Source of the DNA: an uncultured Treponema sp.
Lineage (GTDB): Bacteria > Spirochaetota > Spirochaetia > Treponematales > Treponemataceae
Reading direction: 5' to 3'
Length of the DNA: 6,799 nucleotides
Assembly (NCBI GenBank): GCA_946538795.1
Contig: CAMNGY010000082.1
Span: 1 to 6,799 of the forward strand
A program made the position numbers and the translations under genes. Numbering within the stretch: the first letter of the stretch is position 1; each line of letters opens with the position of its first letter. Positions 6,088 to 6,799 of the stretch are shown piece after piece. The notes under the pieces were generated by a model. It did not search any database. It had not been told where the DNA came from and saw only the letters and a program-made list of their open reading frames with translations.

Positions 6088-6798
6088 TTACGGCTTCCTG
6101 AGTATGTCCACGATGTGGGAGCTTGCGCCCAGCAGCTCCCGTCTTTCGCATGTCGCCAGCTGGAAGCGGATGAAGGCTTCGAATTCCTGGCTGTCCATCT
6201 CGTTCAGTTCCTTTCTTATGTAGTCGGCCGGACCGTCGGGGGCTATAGTCTTTACCCGCTCCAGGGTGGAAAGGCGCGCCAGACGGTCCACGTCCTCCAG
6301 CCTGACGTAGCCGTACAGGTCCCCGTTCCCGTCAAGCGTGTGGAAGTCCTTGTCCAGCCGGCCTTCTTCCAGAAGCTGCAGGGCATGGTGCTGCCTGAAC
6401 CCGTAGCATACGACGCTGTATTCGTTCATCACGTATGCGGCGAAGATGTGGCCGCCCGGTTTTGTGACCCGCCGGGCTTCGGCAAGGGCCTGCAGCCGGT
6501 CCGCGTCCCCGTGCAGGTGGTACAGGGGGCCGAACAAGAGCGTTATGTCAAAGCTGGAGTCCTGCAGGAAGTTCAGGTCCCGCGCGTCTCCCGGCCAGCA
6601 GTTCACGTTCTCGTGCTTGGCTTCCAGGGCGGCCAGGTTCCTGGCTACCAGCTCCACGGCGGTTACGGAATGTCCCTCACGTGCCAGGGGAACGGAATAG
6701 GCTCCCGTGCCCGCACCCAGGTCCAGTATCCGCACCTTTTGCCCCTGGGGGATGAAGTCATGGATGTACTTCATGCTCACGCGGAATTCCACCTGCCC
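6088..6798 (-). CDS. Class I SAM-dependent methyltransferase, 5' end cut off by window edge
   Basis: The frame stays open to the right edge (codons for Gly-Gln precede the GTG at 6792), and the residues GQVEFRVSMKYI look like the interior of the N-terminal cap helix of this family, so the start is probably outside the window. About 236 residues are visible. Counting from the GTG, motif I ILDLGAGTG (22-30) is intact. E47 in VTAVELV ends strand 2 and should bind the ribose of SAM. GDARDL (68-73) follows, then FDITLLFGPLYHL (81-93) and the post-motif RRVTKPGGHIFAAYV. The enzyme should bind SAM and methylate a small molecule or other substrate; the substrate cannot be read from the sequence. The C-terminal part (ELNEMDSQEFEAFIRFQLATC) is typical of small stand-alone methyltransferases annotated only as family members. 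It converges on the four-module gene and is transcribed from outside the window, so functional linkage is not implied. Confidence 0.88.
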   Translation of the reverse strand, partial: GQVEFRVSMKYIHDFIPQGQKVRILDLGAGTGAYSVPLAREGHSVTAVELVARNLAALEAKHENVNCWPGDARDLNFLQDSSFDITLLFGPLYHLHGDADRLQALAEARRVTKPGGHIFAAYVMNEYSVVCYGFRQHHALQLLEEGRLDKDFHTLDGNGDLYGYVRLEDVDRLARLSTLERVKTIAPDGPADYIRKELNEMDSQEFEAFIRFQLATCERRELLGASSHIVDILRKP

Positions 6799-6799
6799 G

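Overview
The window is G+C-rich DNA that is densely coding, with short gaps and clean bacterial signals (Shine-Dalgarno sites, sigma70-type promoters, one Rho-independent terminator). The gene set fits a spirochaete, most likely a host- or gut-associated Treponema: an M23 peptidase next to a bactofilin, a YaaR-family protein and a PSP1/RicT protein in one tight series, followed by a secreted DUF6273 protein. TAG ends four of the seven genes. The taxonomic assignment is inference from gene content; there is no rRNA or other marker here.

Left block (3-2529, all + strand): the 3' end of an M23 (lysostaphin-type) peptidoglycan peptidase, a bactofilin 3 bases after it, a YaaR/DUF327 protein 15 bases later, then a RicT/PSP1 protein after a 79-base gap. 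No promoter or terminator separates the first three, so they are probably one transcript; RicT probably belongs to it. Peptidase plus bactofilin suggests local cell-wall remodelling and cell shape. YaaR plus RicT recalls the yaaR-holB-yaaT order of Bacillus, here without holB.

Middle (2530-3632): a sudden AT-rich 61-base gap carries a near-consensus promoter for an exported DUF6273 protein. That gene ends at a strong intrinsic terminator, so it is an isolated transcription unit.

Right block (3633-6798): after the terminator come a T9/G7 run, a (TG)6 repeat, an inverted repeat touching a -35 box and a good promoter. This drives a 741-residue protein that appears to join four modules: a methyltransferase-like domain with a degraded cofactor loop, a choline-kinase/APH-like kinase domain, a Rossmann domain of the sugar-biosynthesis type, and an HxGH cytidylyltransferase. 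It is the most interesting object in the window: a candidate one-protein route that phosphorylates and CMP-activates a small alcohol for surface decoration. A convergent, intact class I SAM methyltransferase gene on the - strand runs off the right edge. Between the two lies about 100 bases holding a short coding-like relic on the - strand and a small inverted repeat.

No tRNA, rRNA, CRISPR array, insertion sequence or phage gene was seen.
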